DNA of 64,000 nt. Origin: Hymenobacter sp. YC55. GTDB taxonomy: Bacteria; Bacteroidota; Bacteroidia; Cytophagales; Hymenobacteraceae. The notes beneath the pieces were generated by a model, which saw nothing but the letters and a program-made list of their open reading frames with translations, had not been told where the DNA came from and did no database searches. The stretch lies in NCBI RefSeq assembly GCF_029433095.1, contig NZ_JARNTX010000004.1, forward strand, positions 434,001 through 498,000, in the 5' to 3' direction. Below, one piece after another: positions 42,545 through 51,797 of this stretch; positions within the stretch are counted from its first letter, which is position 1, and the number at the start of each line of letters is the position of its first letter. Both the position numbers and the translations under genes were made by a program.

Positions 42545-43723
42545 ATGAATGCATATATCGTAGCCGGTTACCGCACCGCAGTAGGCAAAGCTAACCGCGG
42601 CGGTTTCCGCTTCACCCGGCCCGATGACCTCGCGGCTGACGTTATTAAGCACTTGGTAGCCTCCGTTCCTGCTCTCGATCCGAGTCGCATTGACGATGTG
42701 ATGGTAGGCAACGCAGTGCCCGAAGCCGAGCAAGGGCTGCAAATGGGCCGCCTGATTTCGTTGCTAGCTCTGCCTACTAACGTTTCCGGCCTCATCGTGA
42801 ACCGCTACTGCGGCTCCGGCGTGGAAACTATTGCTATGGCTGCCAGCAAAATCTCCGCCGGTATGGCCGATTGTATTGTGGCCGGAGGCACGGAGAGCAT
42901 GAGCATGGTGCCTACCGTTGGTTGGAAAACAGTACCTAACTACAAGCTGGCACAGCAGCACCCCGACTACTACCTCGGCATGGGTTTAACCGCCGAAGCT
43001 GTAGCGCAGGACTATAAAATCAGCCGCGAAGACCAAGACCAGTTTTCCTACAACTCTCACCAGAAGGCTATCAAGGCTATTCAGGAAGGTAAGTTCAAGG
43101 AACAGATTGTGCCCATCACGGTAGAGGAAACCTACCTCGACCAAGCTACCAACAAAAAGAAAACCCGCTCTTACGTAGTCGATACCGACGAGGGTCCACG
43201 CGCCGATACGTCGGTGGAAGCTCTAGGCAAACTGAAGCCGGTATTCGCGGCTAATGGTACCGTAACGGCTGGTAACTCTTCGCAAACTTCCGACGGCGCC
43301 GCCTTCGTGCTGGTGATGTCGGAGCGAATGGTGAAGGAGTTGAACCTGGAGCCTATTGCCCGCATGATCACCTACGCCACGGAAGGCATCGACCCACGCA
43401 TCATGGGCATGGGCCCTATCAAGGCGGTTCCGAAGGCGCTCAAGCAAGCGGGCATGAAACTCGACGATATCGACTTGATTGAGTTGAACGAGGCATTTGC
43501 TTCGCAGTCCATTGCGGTAGTGCGCGAGCTAGGTATTGACGAGAGCAAGCTGAACGTGAACGGCGGTGCTATTGCGCTTGGTCATCCGCTCGGTTGCTCC
43601 GGCGCCAAGCTCAGTATTCAGCTGTTCCATGAATTGCGCCAGCGCGGCCAGAAGTACGGTATGGTAACTGCCTGCGTAGGTGGTGGCCAAGGCGTAGCTG
43701 GTATCTACGAGTTGCTGAAGTAA
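42545..43723 (+). CDS. fadA: Acetyl-CoA acyltransferase (thiolase)
   Basis: The last beta-oxidation step, thiolytic cleavage of 3-ketoacyl-CoA. It is 392 residues. Seen: the acyl-enzyme cysteine in VNRYCGSGVETIAMA (about residue 90), IELNEAFASQSI, GGAIALGHPLGCSGAKL with the catalytic His (about 350) and the C-terminal cysteine in CVGGGQG (about 380). It follows the dehydrogenase/hydratase fusion after 177 bases without a terminator. A small inverted repeat, TAGAGC with GCTCTA (42498-42515), lies in that gap. A terminator follows. Confidence 0.92.
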   Translation: MNAYIVAGYRTAVGKANRGGFRFTRPDDLAADVIKHLVASVPALDPSRIDDVMVGNAVPEAEQGLQMGRLISLLALPTNVSGLIVNRYCGSGVETIAMAASKISAGMADCIVAGGTESMSMVPTVGWKTVPNYKLAQQHPDYYLGMGLTAEAVAQDYKISREDQDQFSYNSHQKAIKAIQEGKFKEQIVPITVEETYLDQATNKKKTRSYVVDTDEGPRADTSVEALGKLKPVFAANGTVTAGNSSQTSDGAAFVLVMSERMVKELNLEPIARMITYATEGIDPRIMGMGPIKAVPKALKQAGMKLDDIDLIELNEAFASQSIAVVRELGIDESKLNVNGGAIALGHPLGCSGAKLSIQLFHELRQRGQKYGMVTACVGGGQGVAGIYELLK

Positions 43724-43791
43724 TTGAACTGATTAGCTTTTATTGTTAAGCTTAGATAAGCTAGTACAATAGACAGCTAGATTTTTACAGC

Positions 43792-43823
43792 AAAGAAAAC
43801 CCCAAATAAACGGGGTTTTCTTT
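43792..43823 (+). terminator. Terminator after the thiolase gene
   Basis: A 12-bp stem (43792-43803 with 43812-43823) with an 8-base loop and a T-rich right arm. It ends the MarR-regulated upstream unit before the acyl-CoA dehydrogenase promoter. Confidence 0.8.
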
Positions 43824-43837
43824 TCGTTAAGTAGTCG

Positions 43838-43863
43838 GCAAGCATAACATATTTTCGTATATT
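43838..43863 (+). promoter_or_regulatory. Second copy of the candidate MarR operator, before the acyl-CoA dehydrogenase gene
   Basis: Bases 43838-43860 are identical to 39298-39320. The inverted repeat is AACATA, TTTTCG, TATATT (one mismatch from perfect) and covers a -7-like TATTTTCG (43850-43857). The leader to the ATG at 43975 is about 110 bases. Confidence 0.65.
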
Positions 43864-43974
43864 TCGGTAACTCAGCCTTAAGGATACTTTAGGCAAAAAA
43901 TACTCGGCAAGCCGAACATCTTGCCTCTTCTCTAGACTTCAATAAAACCTCTCACAACAATTCTCACCTTAGTC

Positions 43975-45762
43975 ATGGAAGTAACCAACAAGCTTGTGAA
44001 AGGCGGCGAGTTCATTATCAAAGAGACCGACGCCCAGGACATATTCACGCCCGCCGATTTCTCGGAAGAGCAAAACATGATGCACCAGACGGCTCTGGAC
44101 TTCGTGGAAAAAGAAGTTCAGCCGCTGCTTGAGCGTCTCGACAACCACGAGGAGGGCCTGATGCGTGGCCTAATGGAAAAAGCTGGTCAGCTTGGCTTGT
44201 TTGGGGTAAGTATTCCGGAGCAGTACGGCGGCCTGGATATGGACTTCACTACTTCCCTGCGCGTGACCGAAGGTGTAGGTGGTGGCCACTCGTTCCCAGT
44301 TGCCTTCGCGGCTCACACGGGTATTGCTATGCTGCCTATTCTGTACTTCGGCAACGAAGAGCAGAAGAATAAGTACCTGCCCGGCCTAACCAACGGCGAA
44401 TTGATGGGGGCTTACTGCCTCACCGAGCCTGGCTCGGGCTCCGACGCTCTGGGTGCCAAAACCAAAGCAATTCCCACCGAGGATGGTGAGCATTATGTGC
44501 TCAATGGCCAGAAGATGTGGATTACGAACGGTGGTTTTGCCGACGTATTCATCGTGTTTGCTCAGGTGGACGGCGACAAGTTTACCGGCTTCATTGTAGA
44601 GCGCAATACGCCGGGCTTGAGCCTCGGCAACGAGGAGCACAAGATGGGTATCAAGGGTTCCTCGACCCGGCAGGTGTTCCTTTCTGATGTAAAAGTGCCA
44701 AAGTCGGCTGTGCTTGGTGAGATTGGCAAAGGCCACCTTATTGCCTTCAATATCCTAAACATTGGCCGCATCAAGCTGGCGGCTGCTTGCTTAGGGGCTA
44801 CCAAAATGGCGTCTACGCTGAGCATCAAGTATGCCAACGAGCGGGTGCAGTTCAAGCTGCCCATCGCCAAGTTCGGCGCTATCAAGCACAAGCTGGCGCA
44901 GCAAGCGATTCGTATCTACGCCGTTGAGTCGGCCATCTATCGCGCGGGTATGGACATTGCGCGCATGGAGCAAGAACTGCTCAGCAAAGGCCAAAGCCAT
45001 AACGAGGCTCTACTTGGTGCGGCCCGTGAGTTTGCCGTGGAGTGCGCCATGCTGAAAGTAGAAGGCTCGGAAGTGCTTGACTATGTAGTGGACGAAGGTG
45101 TGCAGGTGTATGGCGGCTATGGCTTCTCGGCCGATTATCCCATGGACCGCGCTTACCGGGATTCACGCATCAACCGCATCTTCGAAGGCACCAACGAAAT
45201 CAACCGCATGCTGGCCGTCGACATGATCCTGAAGAAGGCTCTGAAAGGCGAGCTTGACCTAATGGGCCCTGCTCAGGCTGTGCAGCAGGAACTGATGGCT
45301 ATTCCAGACTTTAACTTGGAAGAGGAAACTGGTCTGTTTGCTACCGAGAAGAAGACTATTGCCAAGCTGAAGAAAGCTATCCTGATGATTGCTGGCACGG
45401 CGGTGCAGAAGTACATGAACTCGCTGGCGAAAGAGCAGGAGGTACTGATGAACATTGCCGACATGGCTATCAAGGTTTACACTGCCGAAAGCACCCTGCT
45501 TCGGGTAGAGAAAGAAGCCGGTGTTAAAGGCGAAGAAGCATTGTCGACGCAGATCGACATTGCCCGCGTTTACCTCTATGACACGGTAGACCAGGTAACC
45601 AAGTTTGGTAAGGACGCTATTGCCACTATGACTGAAGGCGACGAGCAGCGCCTGCTGGCTATGGGCCTCAAGCGCTTCACCAAAGCCGACCTATATAATG
45701 CCAAAGAAGCACGCCGCCGCATCGCCGACGTGCTGATTGCGGCCAACGAGTATGCCTACTAA
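43975..45762 (+). CDS. Acyl-CoA dehydrogenase (very-long-chain type)
   Basis: An FAD enzyme that starts each beta-oxidation cycle by making the trans-2-enoyl-CoA. At 595 residues it has the usual dehydrogenase core (about 30-415) plus a C-terminal extension of about 170 residues, like VLCAD/ACAD9. Seen: AYCLTEPGSGSDALGAKTKA (FAD/substrate loop, about residues 144-163), MWITNGGFADVFIVFAQVDG, and YGFSADYPMDRAYRDSRINR followed by IFEGTNEINR with the catalytic Glu region. It has its own promoter with a MarR-type operator copy and a strong terminator, so it is a separate unit in the same regulon. Confidence 0.92.
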   Translation: MEVTNKLVKGGEFIIKETDAQDIFTPADFSEEQNMMHQTALDFVEKEVQPLLERLDNHEEGLMRGLMEKAGQLGLFGVSIPEQYGGLDMDFTTSLRVTEGVGGGHSFPVAFAAHTGIAMLPILYFGNEEQKNKYLPGLTNGELMGAYCLTEPGSGSDALGAKTKAIPTEDGEHYVLNGQKMWITNGGFADVFIVFAQVDGDKFTGFIVERNTPGLSLGNEEHKMGIKGSSTRQVFLSDVKVPKSAVLGEIGKGHLIAFNILNIGRIKLAAACLGATKMASTLSIKYANERVQFKLPIAKFGAIKHKLAQQAIRIYAVESAIYRAGMDIARMEQELLSKGQSHNEALLGAAREFAVECAMLKVEGSEVLDYVVDEGVQVYGGYGFSADYPMDRAYRDSRINRIFEGTNEINRMLAVDMILKKALKGELDLMGPAQAVQQELMAIPDFNLEEETGLFATEKKTIAKLKKAILMIAGTAVQKYMNSLAKEQEVLMNIADMAIKVYTAESTLLRVEKEAGVKGEEALSTQIDIARVYLYDTVDQVTKFGKDAIATMTEGDEQRLLAMGLKRFTKADLYNAKEARRRIADVLIAANEYAY

Positions 45763-45822
45763 AACACGGTTGCAGACGAGTTTTTAGGATTGCGCAGCTT
45801 ACGTTGCGAATCACGGCAGATC

Positions 45823-45850
45823 AAGCCGCTCCTGATTACAGGAGCGGCTT
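45823..45850 (+). terminator. Terminator after the acyl-CoA dehydrogenase gene
   Basis: A perfect 12-bp stem (45823-45834 with 45839-45850), loop ATTA, followed by five more T residues and TG. Confidence 0.85.
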
Positions 45851-45924
45851 TTTGTTTCTGGGTGCAACGGATTGTTGTGCTATGCGTTTGCCAAGCACAC
45901 GTCCACTCCAAACTCCCACAAACT

Positions 45925-47349
45925 ATGGCCAACGAACAGGTGCAGGGCAAAGACTTTTATGAGAGCGTGCTGCGGTTCTACGACCACGCCGCTAGTTTCT
46001 CGAAGCTAGACCCTGGTATCATTGCCCAAATACGGGCCTGCAACAGTATCTACAAGATTAATTTCCCGGTGGAAGTTGACGGGCACGTGCAGGTATTTGA
46101 AGGAATCCGGGTGCAGCACAGTCACCACAAATTGCCTAGCAAAGGTGGTATCCGCTATAGCGTGTATGTGGATGAAGAAGAGGTAATGGCTTTGGCCACG
46201 CTCATGACCTTCAAGTGTGCTTTAGTAGATGTCCCGTTTGGTGGGGCTAAAGGGGGCGTGAAAATCAATCCGCGTACTAGTTCAGAGCAGCTATTAGAAC
46301 GCGTAACGCGCCGCTACGCTAGCGAGCTAATCAAGAAAAACCTAATCGGACCAGGCATGGATGTGCCCGCTCCTGACTACGGTACCGGCAGCCGGGAAAT
46401 GGCTTGGATTGCGGATACCTACTTAACCTTCAAATATGGCGACACGAATGCCTTGGGCTGCGTGACTGGCAAGCCAGTGGGGCAGGGGGGCATCCGGGGC
46501 CGTACGGAGGCTACTGGGCTCGGCGTGTTCTATGGCTTACGCGAGTTACTAATGGACCAGCCAATGCTGGACAAAATAGGGATGAGCAGCGGCATTGCGG
46601 GCAAGCGCATTATCGTGCAAGGATTGGGCAATGTGGGCTACTACGCCGCACATTTTTGCCAAGCAGCCGGCGCTATTATCACGGGTATTGCCGAGCGGGA
46701 AGGCGGTATCTACAACCCAAAGGGCCTCGATGTAGCTGCTGTGCTTAAGCACCGCCAGGACACCGGCGTTGTTTGTGGTTTCGAGGGCGCAGAAGATGTA
46801 GCAGACTCTTTAGACCTACTCGAATATGAGTGCGACGTGCTCTTGCCGGCTGCTTTGGAAAACCAAATCCATGAGGGCAACGCCGCCAATATCAAAGCTA
46901 AAATTATTGCCGAAGGCGCCAACGGCCCTACTACGCAAGCCGCCGAGAAAATCTTGCTGGAGCGCGGTATTGTCATTCTGCCTGACCTCTATCTCAATGC
47001 CGGTGGCGTAACAGTATCTTACTTCGAGTGGCTGAAAAACTTGTCCAATGTGCGATTTGGGCGCATGGGCAAACGGGCCGAAGAAGCAGCTATGAAGCGG
47101 CTTGTGGAAACAATCGAGCGAACCACTGGCAAAACCATCACGCCCCAAGAACGAGAGCTGATTGTGCATGGAGCCGACGAAATCGACCTCGTTCATTCGG
47201 GCTTGGAAGACACCATGATTACCGCTTACCACGCCATTCGGCGGGTAATGGACGAAGTGGAAGGTATTACTGATTTGCGTACGGCAGCCTTTTACAATGC
47301 CATCGAGAAAATAGGCGTGAGTTATCAGTCGTTGGGCATCTTCCCATGA
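45925..47349 (+). CDS. Glutamate dehydrogenase (Glu/Leu/Phe/Val family)
   Basis: Interconverts glutamate with 2-oxoglutarate and ammonia in the cytosol. It is 474 residues. Seen: GGIRYSVYVDEEEVMALA (about residues 72-89), the catalytic-lysine motif PFGGAKGGVKINPR (about 103), GPGMDVPAPDYGTGSREMAW, GRTEATGLGVFYGLRE and the Rossmann turn VQGLGNVGYYAAHFC (about 231-245). The C-terminus has an insertion of family members in Bacteroidota (YYAIRR-like helix, MDEVEGITDLRTAA). The in-frame leader back to 45790 overlaps the preceding terminator and is rejected. Coenzyme choice cannot be told from sequence alone. Confidence 0.92.
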   Translation: MANEQVQGKDFYESVLRFYDHAASFSKLDPGIIAQIRACNSIYKINFPVEVDGHVQVFEGIRVQHSHHKLPSKGGIRYSVYVDEEEVMALATLMTFKCALVDVPFGGAKGGVKINPRTSSEQLLERVTRRYASELIKKNLIGPGMDVPAPDYGTGSREMAWIADTYLTFKYGDTNALGCVTGKPVGQGGIRGRTEATGLGVFYGLRELLMDQPMLDKIGMSSGIAGKRIIVQGLGNVGYYAAHFCQAAGAIITGIAEREGGIYNPKGLDVAAVLKHRQDTGVVCGFEGAEDVADSLDLLEYECDVLLPAALENQIHEGNAANIKAKIIAEGANGPTTQAAEKILLERGIVILPDLYLNAGGVTVSYFEWLKNLSNVRFGRMGKRAEEAAMKRLVETIERTTGKTITPQERELIVHGADEIDLVHSGLEDTMITAYHAIRRVMDEVEGITDLRTAAFYNAIEKIGVSYQSLGIFP

Positions 47350-47376
47350 GGCGTCTACTGTCTTGAAGCTTGCGCA

Positions 47377-47414
47377 CAAAAAAGCCACCTCGGATGTACG
47401 AGGTGGCTTTTTTG
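47377..47414. terminator. Bidirectional terminator after the glutamate dehydrogenase gene
   Basis: A 16-bp perfect stem (47377-47392 with 47399-47414), a 6-base loop, and A and T runs on both sides, between convergent genes. Confidence 0.88.
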
Positions 47415-47437
47415 CGTTCCTGTAAACCTACCGTAGC

Positions 47438-48898
47438 CTATTGTTTCACTACGATCTTGTTGAGCATCAGTGCTGCCGATTTCTTGCTGGGTCGGCTGAC
47501 GCCAATAAGCGTTTTGGCATCAAGCCAAGCTGTGAAATCCTTTACGTAAGAGGGGTTTTGATCGGCTGCTACATTCAGGCCTAAGCCTTTGGGTGCTTGC
47601 ACCACGCCGGTCTGCAAATTCACGCGCCGTAGATAGAGGTCCGATTTGCCTTTTAGCTTCTCCCAAGTCATAAGCTGCAGGTCAGAACCAAATACAGCAG
47701 CTCGGTAGCCGATGCTGCTAAAGCCCTCTGCGGCCGGTGCTACCTGATCCTTCGCAACAATGCTGTGCCAGGCTGGCGACAGAAACTCGTTGTAGCCAAA
47801 CAGGTGCAACTCACGGGTATGGCCGGGCGAATCGTCGCCGCCTTCCTCGTATTTCTTTTCGCCCACCACAACTAACTGCTTCTCGTCGGTGAGCAATAAG
47901 TCGGTTAGGTAAACGTCCTCTATGCGTTTCGCTGTACCAGCAGTGGCCTTGTTAGTTTCTGCTAAGTATTCTGGCGTAAAGCTGAATTCGGGGGCGAATT
48001 TCATGTCGCCTTCGCCCGAGAAATCAAACTTTACCACCTTCAAGCTATGGTAAAGGCCACTTTCCCGCTCGTTGCAGATAGCAGCAGCATACAGCACATT
48101 GTCGGGTTGTAGCGCAAACCGGGAGTCGAAAACGTTGACCACCTTACCCCCAAACGTGCCTCCCACCGACACCGACATTACCTTAATATCGTTGTTGTCG
48201 TTGCGGTAGCGCCGAACAGTGAGCTTCTTCATTTCGTCGCTCACCAGCGTCACGTACTGCGCACCGTCGTTGCCGATGTGGACAGTAGTGGAAAAGAATG
48301 CGCCCTGGTCGCTAAAGTCGTATGTGCGGTCTTTTAGCTTGGTTAGCTTTTCGTCGAATACGCTGGCGCTGATAGATTTAATTTGGTTGTTGCGAGCAAC
48401 ATAGCGCCAAGCTACCATCTTGCTACCATCTGGCGAAAAGGCCACACTGGGACGCCGGTCGCGCAAGCCAGTTTCGGTTAGCTTCTTCAGCGGTGATTTT
48501 TGGCCATTACTTAAGTCAATGGCTTGTGCCGAAATGCTTTGGGTGGCGCCACTCTTATCATAAATAGCTACTAAAGCTTGTCCACTACTGCTAGTAAAGC
48601 CTTCTATGGCTTGCTCAGCAGTCAAAGGCAAAGCGGTGCTCCACTGACGCTTCAATTCCGCGTCGTAACGCTCTATAGCGTACTCAGTAGCGGATTTATG
48701 AGCGAGAATTATAAACGCGCCACCAGGTAGCGGCAATGTTTTGCGAGAAACACGCTGGTTATATCGGTCAACAGAGCGTTCGGGCAAATAACTGAAAGGG
48801 GCTGACTTGACCTTTTGAGCTGATACCACAGTTGGGCTGAGCAGCAAGGTAAAGGCGACAGTGCCAGCAGCTAGCAGGTAGTTGAAGCGCACAAGCAA
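47438..48898 (-). CDS. Secreted propeller-like hypothetical protein
   Basis: A 486-residue protein. Residues 1-27 form a signal peptide ending VVSAQ. The rest has repeated short beta motifs with Asp/Gly turns and a PD40/WD-type phrase RRPSVAFSPDGSKMVAW near residue 145. Similar strand-turn patterns recur (AELKRQWSTALPLT, NDIKVMSVSVGGTFGGKVVN), so a beta-propeller fold is inferred. It ends with KKSAALMLNKIVVKQ. No known family is recognised, and it is probably periplasmic or exported. A TAnnTTTG element lies 46 bases upstream. Confidence 0.65.
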   Translation of the reverse strand: MLVRFNYLLAAGTVAFTLLLSPTVVSAQKVKSAPFSYLPERSVDRYNQRVSRKTLPLPGGAFIILAHKSATEYAIERYDAELKRQWSTALPLTAEQAIEGFTSSSGQALVAIYDKSGATQSISAQAIDLSNGQKSPLKKLTETGLRDRRPSVAFSPDGSKMVAWRYVARNNQIKSISASVFDEKLTKLKDRTYDFSDQGAFFSTTVHIGNDGAQYVTLVSDEMKKLTVRRYRNDNNDIKVMSVSVGGTFGGKVVNVFDSRFALQPDNVLYAAAICNERESGLYHSLKVVKFDFSGEGDMKFAPEFSFTPEYLAETNKATAGTAKRIEDVYLTDLLLTDEKQLVVVGEKKYEEGGDDSPGHTRELHLFGYNEFLSPAWHSIVAKDQVAPAAEGFSSIGYRAAVFGSDLQLMTWEKLKGKSDLYLRRVNLQTGVVQAPKGLGLNVAADQNPSYVKDFTAWLDAKTLIGVSRPSKKSAALMLNKIVVKQ

Positions 48899-48943
48899 AG
48901 TGGGTTAAATGAAAAATCAGTAGAAAAGAGAAACAGGATTCTC

Positions 48944-48951
48944 CAAAGGTA
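48944..48951 (-). promoter_or_regulatory. -7 element of the propeller-like gene
   Basis: Reads TACCTTTG on the minus strand, an exact TAnnTTTG match, 45 bases before the ATG at 48898. Confidence 0.55.
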
Positions 48952-49250
48952 TCTAAGTCTGGGTTTATACTGTTAAAACACACTCATTTGTCTAAGGAGT
49001 CGCTTAAACGTAACCGTTTATTTACGCATTGATAACGCAATGGACAATGACTTCAAAGTATGTATGTGTTTAATTTGCAGGTGCTTTTGATTGTGAAAGC
49101 GATAGTCGCGGAAGCGTAAATATGATTTATATCTTGCTAATAAAAATTTATATAAAGCTAAGTATTTGTTTATGCTATACCCGCTTATCTCATTGGAAAT
49201 TGCGTTTTACTAGTTTTTCTAAATATTCAAAAAACTGTTTTCTCCTAAAA

Positions 49251-49284
49251 TTTGCTTGAAAGGTGAGAATTGGCCTTAACTTTG
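49251..49284 (+). promoter_or_regulatory. Promoter of the small secreted protein gene
   Basis: TTTG at 49251-49254 (or TTG at 49256-49258) and the -7 element TAACTTTG at 49277-49284, with 18-22 bases between them. It lies 39 bases before the ATG at 49324. Confidence 0.7.
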
Positions 49285-49323
49285 TTCCGCAACGATAGTA
49301 TAGGCTGCACTGTTATATCTCTT

Positions 49324-49545
49324 ATGAAGTCTTTAGTACGATTCACTCTTCTTTTCGCTCTTATTGTTGTTGGTAAGTTGGCAAAACAGTCTGATGCTAT
49401 ACTTGGTACAACGAAAGTGGAACCAGCAGTAAATCCAATAATAGCCAAGCCAGTTTCCTTTCAGCAGGCTGCTACTAACGCTAACAACAGCCGGCTATGG
49501 CACGCAATAGGCCCGGTTGCCAGTGCATCTGAAGGCATAGAATAG
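49324..49545 (+). CDS. Small secreted or membrane-anchored hypothetical protein
   Basis: A 73-residue protein with an N-terminal hydrophobic signal (SLVRFTLLFALIVVG, residues 3-17) followed by KLAKQSDAILGTTKVEP and a polar tail rich in Ala, Asn, Pro and Ser. There is no Cys or lipobox. I do not recognise it. It is a complete transcription unit: a consensus promoter upstream, then a terminator 9 bases after the stop. The in-frame start at 49270 is upstream of the predicted transcript start and is rejected. Confidence 0.6.
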   Translation: MKSLVRFTLLFALIVVGKLAKQSDAILGTTKVEPAVNPIIAKPVSFQQAATNANNSRLWHAIGPVASASEGIE

Positions 49546-49553
49546 CTTTGTGT

Positions 49554-49575
49554 AAGCGACTCATACGAGTCGCTT
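49554..49575. terminator. Terminator between the small gene and recG
   Basis: A 9-bp stem (49554-49562 with 49567-49575), a 4-base loop and seven or more T residues. It lies between convergent genes. Confidence 0.75.
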
Positions 49576-49603
49576 TTTTTATGCTTGCTACCGGTCGTTG
49601 GCA

Positions 49604-51703
49604 TTAACTGATCCTGCTCCAGTTTACGGCCGTAGCAGGAAGGCTTTCGATATGGCGCCGGATATTCGCGTTGTCGGGGTGGTTGAGGCCGGGGTCTTCG
49701 TTGATCAGCTGCTGGGCGGCGGCTCTCGATTCCGTTAGGATCCGTCCATCCTTCGCCAGATCAGCTATTAATAGATCGAGCACGCCGCTTTGCTGTGTGC
49801 CCATCAGGTCTCCAGGGCCGCGCAATTTCAAGTCGATGTCGGCAATTTCGAAGCCGTTGTTGGTGCGCACCATTGTTTCGATGCGAGTGCGAGAATCTTT
49901 GCTCAGCTTGTAGCCCGACATAAGGATGCAGTAGCTCTGGTCGGCGCCCCGGCCCACCCGGCCCCGAAGCTGGTGTAGCTGCGAAAGCCCAAACCGCTCG
50001 GTACTCTCTATCACCATAACAGAAGCGTTAGGCACGTTTACGCCCACCTCAATTACGGTAGTAGCCACCATGATTTGCGTTTCGCGCTTTACGAAACGCT
50101 GCATTTCGCTGTCTTTTTCGGCAGCACTCATGCGACCGTGCACAATGCTGATCTGAAACTCTGGAAACGCCCGGGCTATGCTCTCGTAGCCGTCCATAAG
50201 GTCCTTGTAGTCGGCCATGGCCTCACTTTCCTCGATCAGCGGGTACACGATGTATACCTGCCGGCCGAGGTTAATTTGGTCGCGTAGAAAGCCGAATACC
50301 TTAAGGCGATTGGAATCGAAGCGGTGCACGGTGACGATAGGCTTACGACCCGCCGGCAACTCATCAATCACCGATACATCTAAGTCGCCGTAGAGCGTCA
50401 TGGCCAACGTGCGCGGAATGGGAGTGGCCGTCATCACCAACACATGTGGAATGACGTGCGGGTTCTTCTGCCATAGTTTCGAACGTTGCGCCACCCCAAA
50501 ACGGTGCTGCTCGTCCATAATGGTCAAACCCAAGTTCCGAAATTGTACTACGTCTTCAAGCAGGGCGTGAGTGCCCACCAACATGTGCATCTCTCCGGAG
50601 CGCAGCTGCTCGTGCAATACGCGGCGGTCGGCGGTGCGGGTGCTGCCGGTTAGTTTCCCGATCTTGATGCCGAGCAGGTCAGCAAACTGCTTGAGGCCGA
50701 TGTAGTGTTGGTCGGCCAGGATTTCGGTAGGAGCCATGAGGCAGCTCTGCGCACCGTTGTCGGCAGCCATGAGCATGCTAATAAAGGCCACAATCGTCTT
50801 GCCCGAGCCCACGTCGCCCTGAAGCAAGCGGTTCATTTGCTTGCCGGTACAGAAATCCTTGTAGATGTCGTGGATAACCCGCTTTTGGGCGCCGGTGAGG
50901 TCGAAGGGTAGTACGTTCTTATAGAAATGCACCAGCGTGGGCACTTCCTTGAAGATTTGCCCGGCTAGCTCTACTTTGCGTTGGTCGCGCTGGCGGAGTA
51001 GTTTGAGCTGCACATAAAACAACTCCTCGAATTTGAGCCGAAACCGCGCAGCCTGTAATAGCTCGGTGCTCTGCGGAAAGTGAATCTGCTGGATAGCCGT
51101 AGCCTTATCCATCAGCCCATACTGACGGATCAGATCTGCCGAGAGCGTTTCGTAGATATGAGGCAGCGCCAGCTTCAGCAAGTCGGCCACCATCCGGGCA
51201 ATAGCCTTGCTGTCAACGCGGTGGTAGTTTTTAAGCTTCTCCGACGTGTTGTAGACCGGTTGCAGGTAGCTTTGGCCAGCTTTGGCTTCCGTAACCTCCT
51301 CCATCTCCGGGTGGGCCATCTGCGGCCGCCCGTTGAACATGGTGGGTTTGCCAAACACGATGTACTCCTGGTGGTTTTTGATGACTTTCTCCAGGTAGTT
51401 CACGCCCTTGAACCACACCAAGTCAAGCTCACCACTGGCATCAGCAACTTTGGCCACCATGCGTTTTTTGGGGCCTTCACCAACCACCTCCCGGTTGCGC
51501 AGAATACCTTTCACCTGCACGAAAGGCAGATCGTCGTGTAGGTCGCAGATGTTGTAGAACTGCGTGCGGTCGAGGTAGCGGAACGGGTAGCGCTGAATCA
51601 GGTCACCATACGTGAACAGGTTCAGCTCCTTTTGCAGGAGCTGCGCCCGTTGCAGCCCTACGCCGCGCAAATATTCAATCTTGGTTTGAAAGAAATTACT
51701 CAA
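49604..51703 (-). CDS. recG: ATP-dependent DNA helicase RecG
   Basis: Remodels stalled replication forks and Holliday junctions. It is 699 residues, full length for the family. The N-terminal wedge/OB part (about 1-260) has FTYGDLIQRYPFRYLDR. The helicase motifs are I LLQGDVGSGKT (about residues 292-302), II MDEQHRFGV, III TATPIPRTLA, and the later IVHGRMSAAEKD, TTVIEVGVNVPNASVMVIES and QLRGRVGRG. It is convergent with the small secreted gene and upstream of gldD on the same strand. A start upstream of residue 1 is not suggested. Confidence 0.95.
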   Translation of the reverse strand: MSNFFQTKIEYLRGVGLQRAQLLQKELNLFTYGDLIQRYPFRYLDRTQFYNICDLHDDLPFVQVKGILRNREVVGEGPKKRMVAKVADASGELDLVWFKGVNYLEKVIKNHQEYIVFGKPTMFNGRPQMAHPEMEEVTEAKAGQSYLQPVYNTSEKLKNYHRVDSKAIARMVADLLKLALPHIYETLSADLIRQYGLMDKATAIQQIHFPQSTELLQAARFRLKFEELFYVQLKLLRQRDQRKVELAGQIFKEVPTLVHFYKNVLPFDLTGAQKRVIHDIYKDFCTGKQMNRLLQGDVGSGKTIVAFISMLMAADNGAQSCLMAPTEILADQHYIGLKQFADLLGIKIGKLTGSTRTADRRVLHEQLRSGEMHMLVGTHALLEDVVQFRNLGLTIMDEQHRFGVAQRSKLWQKNPHVIPHVLVMTATPIPRTLAMTLYGDLDVSVIDELPAGRKPIVTVHRFDSNRLKVFGFLRDQINLGRQVYIVYPLIEESEAMADYKDLMDGYESIARAFPEFQISIVHGRMSAAEKDSEMQRFVKRETQIMVATTVIEVGVNVPNASVMVIESTERFGLSQLHQLRGRVGRGADQSYCILMSGYKLSKDSRTRIETMVRTNNGFEIADIDLKLRGPGDLMGTQQSGVLDLLIADLAKDGRILTESRAAAQQLINEDPGLNHPDNANIRRHIESLPATAVNWSRIS

Positions 51704-51797
51704 GGGTAAATGGCAGAATGGCTCACTGGCTAAAAGATTGGTTGTTCAGACGATAATGCCAACAAACAACCCTTTAACCATTCAACAATTTGACCTT

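Larger units (their letters stand above)
48899..49323. other. AT-rich intergenic region with divergent promoters
   Basis: No coding region is seen. It carries the -7 element of the minus-strand propeller-like gene (48944-48951) and the promoter of the small plus-strand gene (49251-49284). Bases about 49080-49260 are markedly AT-rich compared with the surrounding window. Confidence 0.6.

Noticed and set aside
45790..45924. An N-terminal extension of glutamate dehydrogenase
   Set aside because: It covers the acyl-CoA dehydrogenase terminator and is hydrophobic without conservation, so ATG 45925 is preferred.
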